DNA of 31,714 bases from Flavobacteriales bacterium UBA1986 (lineage in GTDB: Bacteria; Bacteroidota; Bacteroidia; Flavobacteriales_G; Salibacteraceae). A program made the position numbers and the translations under genes. The first letter of the stretch is position 1; each line of letters opens with the position of its first letter. The DNA is taken from the NCBI GenBank assembly GCA_002336245.1, contig DDDG01000013.1:107101-138814 (forward strand), written 5' to 3'. Shown here one piece after another: positions 1-7,386 of this stretch. A model generated the notes under the pieces. The model worked only from the letters and a program-made list of their open reading frames with translations. It made no database searches and was not told the DNA's origin.

Positions 1-345
1 GCCATGTGCGGAAAGGCCTACGACCCACGTCTAATTGTGGGTTGGCCAACAGCCAACGTTGCCGTGATGGGTGGCTCTCAAGCTGCCAAAACACTTCTTC
101 AAATCCAAGTGGCTGCCTTGAAGTCGCGCGGTGAGAAAATTACTCCGGCAAAAGAGAAAGAACTTCTCGACCGAATTACCAAAAGCTACGAGACTCAAAC
201 CTCTCCCTACTATGCCGCAAGTCGCTTGTGGTTGGATGAAATCATCGACCCTCTCGAAACACGAAAATGGATTTCGATGGGGATCGAAGCAGCCGACCAC
301 GCTCCCATTGAAAAGCCGTTCAATATTGGAGTGCTCCAGACTTAA
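1..345 (+). CDS. Acyl-CoA carboxylase carboxyltransferase (beta) subunit, C-terminal part
   Basis: This is the C-terminal 114 residues of a biotin-dependent acyl-CoA carboxylase carboxyltransferase subunit; the gene begins before the window, and the reading frame is open from base 1. The visible part has the family's C-terminal carboxyltransferase signature: AYDPR, then a WPTANVAVMGGSQAAK block (CoA and carboxybiotin binding region), then the closing segment SPYYAASRLWLDEIIDP followed by ETRKW. Such subunits move carboxyl from carboxybiotin to propionyl-, methylcrotonyl- or similar acyl-CoA in the cytoplasm. Substrate cannot be assigned from this fragment. The next gene starts 62 bases later and looks functionally unrelated. 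Confidence 0.85.
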   Translation, partial: AMCGKAYDPRLIVGWPTANVAVMGGSQAAKTLLQIQVAALKSRGEKITPAKEKELLDRITKSYETQTSPYYAASRLWLDEIIDPLETRKWISMGIEAADHAPIEKPFNIGVLQT

Positions 346-407
346 AGGCAAATTACCTTTAGTGTAGAAGCGATTCTCTTGTGAGTCTGTCTACCTACAT
401 TTGAGCT

Positions 408-1436
408 ATGCACGCTAGGAGGCTATATTGGATTTGCCAATTGAGTGGATGGTTTTCCTACGCCACGATATCCGTCCTTCTAACTATTAGTTTGGGCAAA
501 CCTTTAAACTACATCGCATTCATTGCCATTGGCTCTGTTGTAGTCTTAGGCTTGATTCTCTCTCATCTCTACCGATTCGTAATACTACAGCTAGATTGGT
601 TGCGGTTCAGCATCGCCCAACTGATTCCACGCATGTTGCTCGGTTCGCTTGTCTTCGGTGCCATCCTTGAACTTCTATACGCTGGGGTTGTGCTCTTGGT
701 TTCCGGAGTAAACCCATTCAACAAACTCATATTGGTAGTTCAAGACTACTCTTCTTGGACCCTGCTCTTTCTGCTGTGGAGCGCACTCTACTTCTTCTAC
801 CATTTCTTCAAGAATTATAAATCAGAAGAGATCAAGAACCTACAATGGCAAGCACGTGAAAATGAACTGAACCTAAGGCGACTGCGATCGCAGCTCAATC
901 CACATTTTATTTTCAATGCTATGAACAGCATCCGCGCATTGGTCGATGAAGATCCTGCGAAAGCCAAGAAGTCAATCACGCAACTGTCGAACGTACTCCG
1001 AAGTAGTTTACTCACCGATAAAAAGCGCCTGATCGACTTGAAAGAAGAGATTAGTCTGGTAAAAGATTACTTGGAGATTGAGCGCGCTCGATACGAAGAA
1101 CGACTGCGGGTGAAGTGGGCAGTTGAAGAAGCCAGTTTAAGCGGGCAGGTACCTCCAATGTTGCTTCAAACCCTGGTTGAAAACGGCATCAAGCACGGGA
1201 TTTCCAAGCTTCCTAAAGGCGGTGAAATCGAAATATCATCAAAAGTTCGAGAAGGGCAATTGTTTGTGGAAGTCATCAATACCGGCACCTTAAAGAAAAC
1301 CACTTCAGATGGCACAGGCTACGGACTCACAAGCACGCGTGAACGCTTAGACATATTATTTGAGGGGAAAGCCAGTTTTCACATCAGTGAGAGCAATGGG
1401 CAAGTACACGCTAAAATCACCATACCTAAACTGTAA
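408..1436 (+). CDS. LytS/YehU-type membrane sensor histidine kinase
   Basis: 342 residues. The N-terminal 140 residues form about four hydrophobic membrane segments with little periplasmic sequence. A short coiled linker leads to the His_kinase domain typical of LytS/YehU sensors: the H-box LNPHFIFNAMNSI (phospho-acceptor about H166), the N-box LVENGIKHGI, and the glycine-rich GTGYGLTSTRERL near the end. These kinases phosphorylate a LytTR response regulator, and exactly such a gene follows three bases downstream, so the two form a two-component pair and almost certainly an operon. The signal sensed cannot be read from the sequence. The ATG start gives a sensible first membrane segment. Confidence 0.92.
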   Translation: MHARRLYWICQLSGWFSYATISVLLTISLGKPLNYIAFIAIGSVVVLGLILSHLYRFVILQLDWLRFSIAQLIPRMLLGSLVFGAILELLYAGVVLLVSGVNPFNKLILVVQDYSSWTLLFLLWSALYFFYHFFKNYKSEEIKNLQWQARENELNLRRLRSQLNPHFIFNAMNSIRALVDEDPAKAKKSITQLSNVLRSSLLTDKKRLIDLKEEISLVKDYLEIERARYEERLRVKWAVEEASLSGQVPPMLLQTLVENGIKHGISKLPKGGEIEISSKVREGQLFVEVINTGTLKKTTSDGTGYGLTSTRERLDILFEGKASFHISESNGQVHAKITIPKL

Positions 1437-1439
1437 ATC

Positions 1440-2159
1440 ATGATCAAAGCTGTGATAGTTGACGACGAACGATTGGCCAGAAAGGCCCTTCAATCACTCC
1501 TAGATGAAATACCAGATCTAGAGATCATTGCGGAATTTGAAAATGCAGACGATGCCTTGAAGGAACTTCCTAACCTCAATCCAGACCTTCTTTTTCTGGA
1601 CATTCAGATGCCGGGCAAAACGGGCTTCGATTTACTCGCAGAGCTCGATCGGATTCCAGAAGTAATCTTTACAACGGCCTACGATGAATACGCCATCAAA
1701 GCTTTTGAGGTCAACGCCCTCGACTATTTGATGAAGCCCATCGAAGAGGAAAGGTTGAAAGCGGCAGTCGAGAAGGTCCGCGAAGGAATCAAAGAACGAA
1801 AGTCTTTTAGTCCGAAGGAAACTTTAGACGAAGACGATCAGGTGTTTTTGAAAGATGGAGATAAATGCTGGTTCGTTCACTTGCGCGATGTCTCACATTT
1901 CGAGTCTGTTGGGAATTACGTTCGCGTTTACTTCGACGGGAATAAACCACTGATTCTAAAATCCTTAAATACCCTGGATAGCAGACTAAGCGATCGCTCC
2001 TTTTTTAGAGCCAACCGAAAACACATCATCAATTTGAAGTGGGTTGCAGAATCGGAACCTTGGTTCAATGGTGGACTGTTGGTTAAGCTTAAAACCGGCG
2101 AGAGCATTGAAATTTCACGTCGCCAGGCAGTGAAGTTGAAGGACCTTATGAGTCTTTGA
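1440..2159 (+). CDS. LytTR-family response regulator
   Basis: 239 residues. Residues 1-115 are a receiver domain: acidic pair D8/D9, phospho-acceptor D54 in LFLDIQMPG, switch Thr at about 78-79 (FTTAYDEYA), and the conserved lysine K99 in LMKPI. Residues 135-239 are a LytTR DNA-binding domain, with the characteristic VGNYVRVYF and FFRANRKHIINL segments. It is the partner of the LytS-type kinase three bases upstream. The target genes are unknown; LytTR regulators bind promoter-proximal direct repeats, but I did not identify such sites here. The gene ends just before a repeat-rich spacer and has no obvious hairpin terminator. Confidence 0.93.
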   Translation: MIKAVIVDDERLARKALQSLLDEIPDLEIIAEFENADDALKELPNLNPDLLFLDIQMPGKTGFDLLAELDRIPEVIFTTAYDEYAIKAFEVNALDYLMKPIEEERLKAAVEKVREGIKERKSFSPKETLDEDDQVFLKDGDKCWFVHLRDVSHFESVGNYVRVYFDGNKPLILKSLNTLDSRLSDRSFFRANRKHIINLKWVAESEPWFNGGLLVKLKTGESIEISRRQAVKLKDLMSL

Positions 2160-2520
2160 GATGGAGTGAAGGAGTGAAGGAGTGAAAGAGGAAAGAGGAA
2201 AGAGTTGAAGAGTCCAAAAGTTTAAGAGTGACAGGTTACGAGTTACGAGTCTCTGAGCACGTCGAAGAGCTGGTGGAATTAGGGATTTTGAGTCTCTGAG
2301 CTTCTGCGTTCTACGAAGCTTTAGCGAAAGAGCAGTCAAAGAGCCGGTGGGATAATTACGGCTTGGTAAAGCATAATTGAGCGGTCCAAATCCCAAATCT
2401 CTATAGATGGAGTGATAGAGTGAGAGAGTGAGAAAGCTAAAAGAGGGAAAGTTGAAGAGTCAAAAAGCTGAAGAGTTGAAGAGTTGAAAAAGTCAAAGAG
2501 CTTAATCCTATTCTTCTCTC
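2160..2520. repeat. Purine-rich low-complexity intergenic repeats
   Basis: This 380-base gap has no convincing gene. It is built of short degenerate direct repeats on the plus strand: GGAGTGAA and AGTGAAGG units at about 2163-2190, GAAAGAG units to 2205, and GTTGAAGAG units at about 2450-2490. Two longer imperfect copies beginning GAGTCTCTGAGC lie at about 2250 and 2291, followed by related AAGAGCTGGTGG and AAGAGCCGGTGG segments. A related type of spacer lies at 13889-14114. An open frame on the minus strand across it translates to a serine/leucine-rich low-complexity string and is not credible. Confidence 0.6.
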
Positions 2521-2539
2521 TTGCTCAAATCTCCAAAAG

Positions 2540-3217
2540 CTAATTCTCAACCTTCGACTCGTTCACGAAAGGAGCCATTTCGGGATGCTCTTCAAGCACG
2601 GAATCAATCACTTTGCACTGAGGACATTTATGACAGCGATCGAAGGTGTAGGGTGCGCCAATTTCTGGGTATCGGCATGACCATGTTAATGCCAAGAGCT
2701 CTTCAGGAAGTGCCTTCATCACCTCATACTTCCGCATTTCTTTGACTGGAAAATCGAAGGAAAAATCCTTTGGACTTCTTTCAGCGGCCAAATAGAATAA
2801 GGCCATGATTTTTTCGAGACGTTTGGCAAAGCTTGGGTCATCGAAATCGTCGGCAATTGCTCCCTCAACAAATCGATTGATTTCTGGATGTGCGTGCACG
2901 GCAACTGCGGCAACGAAGTTTACCACGTCAGAATCCCAAACGGGTGGCATCATCCCAAGCGAAGAGTAATCGAAACTCAATTTGCGGTAGGCAAAATTGG
3001 CGTAGCCATTCTTTTCTAGCCACAACAAGATGGACTCGGTAGCAAATTCTTCACGAATGCTTCGATGTCCGCTGGTGCCGTTGAGCAATTGAATTCGATA
3101 GACAAGGAAATTCTGATCGGGATTGTTTTTGAGGGAGAGATACAGAGCAGCCGTGCTGTCAATTCCGCCAGAGAGAGGAACAACTGCATGAAACTTCGTG
3201 CTTTTGTAGGGAAGCAA
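2540..3217 (-). CDS. QueC-like PP-loop ATP pyrophosphatase, non-canonical
   Basis: About 225 residues. It has an N-terminal PP-loop, SGGIDS at residues 16-21, which binds ATP pyrophosphate. At the C-terminus it has TWSC, then 13 residues, then a C-x2-C-x2-C cluster (CHKCPQC), matching the zinc site of QueC, the 7-cyano-7-deazaguanine synthase. Length is close to QueC. However, I do not find other QueC signatures (the YGQRH, VPxRN and DCRPEF-type motifs), so it is better called QueC-like, with an unknown substrate. No queD, queE or queF is in the window. No ATG precedes the PP-loop: the only usable start is TTG at 3217, two codons after the in-frame TAG that ends the upstream GNAT-like gene, so the two could be one interrupted protein. 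Confidence 0.8.
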   Translation of the reverse strand: MLPYKSTKFHAVVPLSGGIDSTAALYLSLKNNPDQNFLVYRIQLLNGTSGHRSIREEFATESILLWLEKNGYANFAYRKLSFDYSSLGMMPPVWDSDVVNFVAAVAVHAHPEINRFVEGAIADDFDDPSFAKRLEKIMALFYLAAERSPKDFSFDFPVKEMRKYEVMKALPEELLALTWSCRYPEIGAPYTFDRCHKCPQCKVIDSVLEEHPEMAPFVNESKVEN

Positions 3218-3223
3218 AATCTT

Positions 3224-3817
3224 CTATCCTCTGCGGACGTAAAGAGTAGCGTCGCAATTGCAAGGTGGGTTTCCACAAACAACGCATGAAAACTGTCTCT
3301 TCAGGCTGTCCTCAAACCAAGGTTTAGAGACCAAACCCTGCGGCTCGTAATCGTGTGCTTCAAGAAGCATGGATAAACCTCCATTAGAGGCGTTTTCCCA
3401 ATGCAATGAAAAGGAAGGGATTTTAAAATCTTCAAACCAGCGTTCGCCCTTTTCAACGACTACGCGGCAAAGGCCAAGTCCAGATTGGTCGGGGTGTACA
3501 ATGGTAATCTTCCGCTGCCCTACTCTCTTCGCGTCTTTCAATTCTTCAGGAATGGCTGCATCGCCTTTCTCGTGAATCGTTAGCAAAGAAATGGCATGAA
3601 AGGACCATTCATTCCCAATGTAAATCATTCGCTTGTCTGGGTCAACCAAATAGCTTCTTAACTGGGGCGCTGTTAAATACGAAGCTCCAAAACTCCGTTC
3701 CGCCTCGGCTAAAATGCTCCGTTCTATATCGGCATTCCAGTCCTTGAGTGTCATCACTTTCAATGGAGTGATCTGCTCCTCAGCAGCAATTCGAGTATCT
3801 TTCGACAAAGTTTCCAT
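3224..3817 (-). CDS. GNAT-like acetyltransferase with C-terminal cysteine knuckle
   Basis: 197 residues. The middle resembles a GNAT N-acetyltransferase: a strand-like ITIVHPDQSGLGLCRVVVE segment fits the acetyl-CoA binding region (V-x-P-x-x-x-G-x-G), and LHWENASNGGLSMLLEAHDY fits the following helix. GNAT assignment is moderate, because the pyrophosphate loop is not perfect. The last 20 residues carry CVVCGNPPCNC, a likely zinc knuckle. The TAG stop is followed in the same frame, after only two codons, by the QueC-like gene, so the two are coupled or were once fused. The ATG at 3817 lies two bases from the divergent TPR gene's start, leaving no promoter room; an internal ATG at 3754 is an alternative start. 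Confidence 0.65.
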   Translation of the reverse strand: METLSKDTRIAAEEQITPLKVMTLKDWNADIERSILAEAERSFGASYLTAPQLRSYLVDPDKRMIYIGNEWSFHAISLLTIHEKGDAAIPEELKDAKRVGQRKITIVHPDQSGLGLCRVVVEKGERWFEDFKIPSFSLHWENASNGGLSMLLEAHDYEPQGLVSKPWFEDSLKRQFSCVVCGNPPCNCDATLYVRRG

Positions 3818-3819
3818 CG

Positions 3820-4431
3820 GTGCGTTGTATCCTTACAATTCTATTCTTTTTTCTGCTAGGCTCAACTTATTGTGAAGAAAGTACTAAAGATTCTTTATTG
3901 AAAGATTGGAGCAACTCCGAGCTTTTGGATACAGTTCGTATGAACAGCCTAAAGGATCTCATCTTCGATCACTACTGTTACGAAAACCCCGATTCCGCCA
4001 TTTCACTCAGCGAAGAACTGGCCCTGAAAGCCAGTGAATCAGCACACATAGAATGGCTTGGACATTCGCACAACTTGCGCGGAATTGCCATGAATGTAAA
4101 AGGGGAAATTGCTCAGTCAATGAACCACTATAAGAAGGCGCTGAAGATATATCTGGAAATCGACGACCGAAAATCACAGGCCGCAGTTATGAACAACATG
4201 GCCAACATTTTTCAAGACCAAGGCAATCAGGTTCGTGCCTTGGAGTATTACGAAAAGTCCTTAGAAATCGATGAGTCGATAGGAGACAGTTTGGGCATGG
4301 CTGTCACACTCATGAACATCGGGATTGTTCATTTGGCTCAAGGGCATGCCGAGAACACTTTGCAGTTCTTACTTCAAGGCTTAAAATCGTGGATGATCAA
4401 AAATTGGAGAACATGCGAGGCCCTGTACTAA
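3820..4431 (+). CDS. TPR protein, N-terminal fragment (frameshifted gene)
   Basis: This is the first of three pieces of one tetratricopeptide gene. It starts at GTG with a signal peptide (MRCILTILFFFLLGSTYC), then has several TPR units with 40-residue spacing, for example NNMANIFQDQG and then MNIGIVHLAQG. The real TPR sequence ends at about base 4385; the last dozen residues (from SWMIKNW) are out of frame. Restoring one A in the run at 4383-4386 continues the TPR pattern into the next piece with exactly 40-residue spacing to NNLASVYHSMG. The whole gene probably encoded a secreted or periplasm-facing TPR domain ending in membrane segments, about 450 residues in total. It is divergent from the GNAT-like gene. 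Confidence 0.7.
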   Translation: MRCILTILFFFLLGSTYCEESTKDSLLKDWSNSELLDTVRMNSLKDLIFDHYCYENPDSAISLSEELALKASESAHIEWLGHSHNLRGIAMNVKGEIAQSMNHYKKALKIYLEIDDRKSQAAVMNNMANIFQDQGNQVRALEYYEKSLEIDESIGDSLGMAVTLMNIGIVHLAQGHAENTLQFLLQGLKSWMIKNWRTCEALY

Positions 4432-4871
4432 ACAACCTTGCGAGTGTTTACCACAGCATGGGAATGACAGATTCTGCCATCGTTTATTTTGAGCGCAGTT
4501 TAAAAATCCGCAGAGACAATGAGGATGCATACGGAACTGCACGTGTCCTAGACAATATGGGCGAAGTACTTCTTTCTGTAGGAGACACCAACGAAGCCCT
4601 CAAATCTCATTTGGAGGCGCTTTCTATAAATCAAAGTAAAGGCTATAAAGAGAATCTTCCTGGAAATTATGAGCAGCTCGGAAGGATTCAGTTCTTTCGA
4701 AAAAACTACAAACAAGCTCAGCTCTATGGTGACTCTTCTTTGGCTCTAGGAAAGGAAATGGGCAATGTGAATCACATTCGCGATGCGGCCAAATTGCTCA
4801 GTGAGGTTTATGACGCTCAGTCAAAATCAAATATTCTCCCAACTGAAATCACTATTGAGAATCTGAAATAA
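4389..4871 (+). CDS. TPR protein, middle fragment
   Basis: This is the middle piece of the broken TPR gene, in the +1 frame relative to the first piece. It contains about four TPR units (NNLASVYHSMG, DNMGEVLLSVG, EQLGRIQFFRK, and the segment ending LLSEVYDAQ). Its GTG first codon is not a believable start, since the TPR pattern runs straight in from the preceding frame. It ends at TAA (4869-4871). One extra A at 4866-4868 would bypass that stop and join the third piece (IKRRNNLQSALVLFGIV). Both breaks are explained by one missing A in an A-run, which points to either assembly or sequencing error or recent pseudogenisation. Confidence 0.7.
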   Translation: MDDQKLENMRGPVLNNLASVYHSMGMTDSAIVYFERSLKIRRDNEDAYGTARVLDNMGEVLLSVGDTNEALKSHLEALSINQSKGYKENLPGNYEQLGRIQFFRKNYKQAQLYGDSSLALGKEMGNVNHIRDAAKLLSEVYDAQSKSNILPTEITIENLK

Positions 4872-5170
4872 AGAGAAGAAACAATCTTCAAAGCGCTTTA
4901 GTACTCTTTGGGATAGTCACCATTTTCATCATTGGCTTGGGATTGAGTCGCACGAACCTTTCTACAGAACTCGCCGAGGGAATGGTGTTCTTAGCCTTTC
5001 TGATTCTATTCGAATTCTTGTTGATTTTAACCGACCCTTACTTCGAAGAGTGGAGCGGAGGCGCACCTGCCATTAAGCTTGTCATCAACGGCGGCTTGGC
5101 CCTCATCATCCTACCACTCCACCGATTCTTTGAGCGTTTTATGAAAAAGAGACTTCTTAAGAAAAGCTAG
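4868..5170 (+). CDS. TPR protein, C-terminal membrane fragment
   Basis: This third piece of the TPR gene is open from 4859 and has no ATG or GTG near its beginning; the first candidate start is a TTG at 4937, inside a membrane segment. It encodes a basic juncture (KRRNN), then hydrophobic segments SALVLFGIVTIFIIGLGLS and GMVFLAFLILFEFLLILT, a third weaker one (VINGGLALIILPL), and a basic end (RFMKKRLLKKS). Bacteroidetes TPR sensors often place a membrane segment after the repeats, followed by a kinase or HTH domain. Here the protein simply ends, five bases before the DinB-like gene. Confidence 0.55.
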   Translation: MKRRNNLQSALVLFGIVTIFIIGLGLSRTNLSTELAEGMVFLAFLILFEFLLILTDPYFEEWSGGAPAIKLVINGGLALIILPLHRFFERFMKKRLLKKS

Positions 5171-5174
5171 AGCA

Positions 5175-5666
5175 ATGAAGCTCAATAAAGAAATTCAAAG
5201 GGACATTAGCTCTCGCTTGAACGAAAGTTTGGAGCGCATCGAAACTTGTTTGGATTTAATAAATGAGACCGAACTGTGGTGGGCACCCAACGCGCAGTGC
5301 AATTCCATCGGAAACCAAATCCTTCACCTCGAAGGGAATGTTCGGCAATACCTCATCTCTGGTCTTGGTGGAAAGCAAGATGTCCGCAAGCGGAATTTCG
5401 AATTTTCCACGAACTCAGGTTTCAGCAAGGAAGAACTTTTGGAAAAGCTGAAAGGAACACTCAGAGACTCGCTCGACATTATAAGTAAGCTGAAGGAAGA
5501 ACAACTTCTTGATGTGAAGAAAATCCAAGTCTATGAACTCAACGGACTTTCCATTCTGATTCATGTTACGGAACACTTCTCCTATCACACTGGGCAAATA
5601 GCGCTGCTTACGAAACTCATCAAAATCCAAGATCTTGGATTTTACGCAGGTTTGGACCTTGCTTAG
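5175..5666 (+). CDS. DinB-like (DUF1572-type) putative metal-dependent protein
   Basis: 163 residues, the usual length for DinB/YfiT-fold four-helix-bundle proteins. Candidate metal-binding histidines are in ILHLEGNVRQY (about residue 51) and in HVTEHFSYHTGQI (about 130-140), the spacing expected of the superfamily. Members include thiol-dependent transferases and many proteins of unknown role; no substrate can be assigned. It starts four bases after the broken TPR gene, so it may once have been cotranscribed with it, and it looks intact. Confidence 0.75.
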   Translation: MKLNKEIQRDISSRLNESLERIETCLDLINETELWWAPNAQCNSIGNQILHLEGNVRQYLISGLGGKQDVRKRNFEFSTNSGFSKEELLEKLKGTLRDSLDIISKLKEEQLLDVKKIQVYELNGLSILIHVTEHFSYHTGQIALLTKLIKIQDLGFYAGLDLA

Positions 5667-5707
5667 AAACGCTCAATGGAAGCTTCTTAATTCACGAAAA
5701 AATTCTC

Positions 5708-5715
5708 TAGATTTG
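5708..5715 (+). promoter_or_regulatory. Candidate -7 box TAGATTTG
   Basis: Matches the Bacteroidetes -7 consensus TAnnTTTG. It ends only five bases before the GTG start of the next gene, so a transcript starting at the usual distance would be leaderless or nearly so. I see no good -33 TTG partner. Chance matches to this six-base consensus are expected in AT-rich gaps. Confidence 0.3.
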
Positions 5716-5720
5716 AGGAA

Positions 5721-6128
5721 GTGAGAATATTGATTTCAATTCTTCTTTCTACCATTCTTCTGAGCGGTAATCTTGGACTGAGTTTCACTACGCAATATTG
5801 TTTTGGTTTTGCCGTGAAGAGTGTGCTCGTGTTTGGCGACAACATTCCAAACTGTGGAATGGAAGACCCCTACAGTTGCGAAGAATCTGACGAGGAATCC
5901 ATTCGAAGAAAATCGTGCTGTGAGAATCGGTCGTCCAACTTCTTGCTTGTCGACGACCAACTTCACAGCGAAGAAATCGACTTTCCAAACCTTCAAATTG
6001 CTGAACGAGTGCCTGAATCATTCAGCTTACCGAAGCCAGCTACAACTGAAAACTCTAGAATTCTTCTTTTAAACCTAGACCTTCCACCGCCAGACCGGCA
6101 ATCCTTATTTCAGGTCTACACCATTTGA
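5721..6128 (+). CDS. HYC_CC_PP family small secreted protein
   Basis: 135 residues. It has an N-terminal signal peptide (MRILISILLSTILLSGNLGL) followed by the three landmarks that name this Bacteroidetes family: an HYC-like triplet (here QYC, at about 25-27), a CC pair (KSCCENR), and a PP motif near the C-terminus (DLPPPDRQ). The first histidine is replaced by glutamine. Function is not known; members are often found near metal-transport or redox genes, which fits the diheme peroxidase/MbnP cluster just downstream. The start is GTG; an alternative TTG three codons in would shorten the signal peptide. Confidence 0.75.
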   Translation: MRILISILLSTILLSGNLGLSFTTQYCFGFAVKSVLVFGDNIPNCGMEDPYSCEESDEESIRRKSCCENRSSNFLLVDDQLHSEEIDFPNLQIAERVPESFSLPKPATTENSRILLLNLDLPPPDRQSLFQVYTI

Positions 6129-6140
6129 TTCTTTGCCCTC

Positions 6141-6166
6141 TCGCTCGACAATTTTAATGTGAGCGA
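6141..6166 (+). other. Hairpin, possible weak terminator
   Basis: TCGCTC and GAGCGA arms, extended by ACA/TGT with one bulged base, enclose an AT-rich loop just after the HYC_CC_PP gene. No T-run follows, so it is not a clear intrinsic terminator. Confidence 0.3.
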
Positions 6167-6223
6167 TTGATGCAATTCAAACCTTTCTGTCTCGACAGAT
6201 GTTTTCATTAGAATCAAATTATC

Positions 6224-7312
6224 ATGAATAAATTTTACGCAAAACTTCTCTTTACATTTCTCGCAATAGCCATTGTCTCTTGCGACAAGAGCAACAATTC
6301 GTTGGACGTACCCATTTACGACGACAGCCCCTACTTACTCAATTTAGGCAGTCTGCCTCCTCCCCCACTTCTCGAGGACAACCCGCTAACCAAAGAAGGA
6401 GTGAAGCTTGGTAAAATGCTTTTCCACGACACACGGCTTTCGAAGAATGGCGAACAAGCTTGTGCTTCTTGTCATTTGCAAACCGATGGCTTTTCAGACA
6501 TCCGTCAATTCAGCATTGGCGTTGAAGGTGAAGAAGGCGGCCGTCAGGCAATGGCCATCTTCAACATGGCTTACCACAAAAACGGATTTTTCTGGGACGG
6601 ACGTGCTCCACTCTTGAGAGATCAATCCTTGCTACCTATTCAGGATACACTAGAAATGAATGAAACACTGGAAAACGTTGTTTCAAAATTGGAAGCCGAC
6701 CCAGAATATGTCGATCAGTTTTTCCGAGCCTTTGGAAGTGAGGAAATCAACTCTTTAAAGATGAGCTTGGCCATGGAGCAATTTATGAACACCATCATCT
6801 CCAACAATGCCAAATGGGATAAGGTACTTGAAGGTGAAGCCAGTTTCACTGAATCTGAAGAACGAGGACGTGAATTGTTCTTCACTGAGTTTAATCCAGG
6901 CACACAAACTGGTGGCGCGGAATGTTTCCACTGCCATGGAGGATTCAACTTCACCAACGACGCCTTTATGAACAATGGTTTAGACACAGAAGCTGAAATG
7001 ACTGATGAAGGTTATGCCAATGTTACAAAGGACGATGCCGATAAAGGGAAGTTTAAAGTTCCAAGCTTAAGGAACATTGAATTCACGCCTCCTTACATGC
7101 ACGACGGTCGCTTTGCCACCCTCGAAGAGGTATTGGATCATTACGACCACGGCGTCAAAGACTCTCCAAGTTTAGATATTTTGATGCAATTCAATTTAAA
7201 TCCAGGCTTGCAAATGAGCAGTCAGGACAAAAAAGATTTGATTGCTTTTATGAAGACACTGAGCGACGAATCACTAAAAACAAACACAGAATACCAAAGC
7301 CCGTTTAATTAA
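6224..7312 (+). CDS. Diheme cytochrome c peroxidase / MauG-family lipoprotein
   Basis: 362 residues. The signal peptide ends in a lipobox (IAIVSC, lipid Cys at about 20), so the protein is membrane-anchored in the periplasm or on the outer membrane. It has two c-type heme motifs, CASCH (80-84) and CFHCH (234-238), with the family's linker FFWDGRAPLLRDQ (122-133) and the C-terminal PSLRNIEFTPPYMHDGRF. The retained Trp in FFWDGR is the position commonly involved in inter-heme electron transfer. The family includes H2O2-reducing peroxidases and MauG/MbnH enzymes that oxidise residues of a partner protein. The MbnP-like gene 74 bases downstream favours the latter. Confidence 0.9.
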   Translation: MNKFYAKLLFTFLAIAIVSCDKSNNSLDVPIYDDSPYLLNLGSLPPPPLLEDNPLTKEGVKLGKMLFHDTRLSKNGEQACASCHLQTDGFSDIRQFSIGVEGEEGGRQAMAIFNMAYHKNGFFWDGRAPLLRDQSLLPIQDTLEMNETLENVVSKLEADPEYVDQFFRAFGSEEINSLKMSLAMEQFMNTIISNNAKWDKVLEGEASFTESEERGRELFFTEFNPGTQTGGAECFHCHGGFNFTNDAFMNNGLDTEAEMTDEGYANVTKDDADKGKFKVPSLRNIEFTPPYMHDGRFATLEEVLDHYDHGVKDSPSLDILMQFNLNPGLQMSSQDKKDLIAFMKTLSDESLKTNTEYQSPFN

Positions 7313-7361
7313 TAATCTTGTCAAAGTGAAGAGTATCACACACTTGAAAAGTTAACTGCTC

Positions 7362-7369
7362 TATCTTTG
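7362..7369 (+). promoter_or_regulatory. Candidate -7 box TATCTTTG before the MbnP-like gene
   Basis: Exact TAnnTTTG match, 17 bases before the ATG. A TTG at 7344-7346 could be a -33 element but is closer than the usual spacing. If real, the MbnP-like gene and the second peroxidase have their own promoter. Confidence 0.4.
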
Positions 7370-7386
7370 ACTACAACTGAAACACT

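Noticed and set aside
346..372. Possible terminator after the carboxylase gene (AAAGG/CCTTT)
   Set aside because: Only a 5-bp stem and no T-run.
2115..2396. 93-codon minus-strand frame across the repeat spacer
   Set aside because: Translation is made of Ser/Leu-rich repeat-derived strings and it overlaps the LytTR gene end.
4383..4391. Programmed frameshifting in the TPR gene
   Set aside because: No slippery heptamer with downstream structure is seen, and the second break at 4866 has the same simple missing-A form, so mutation or sequencing error is more likely.
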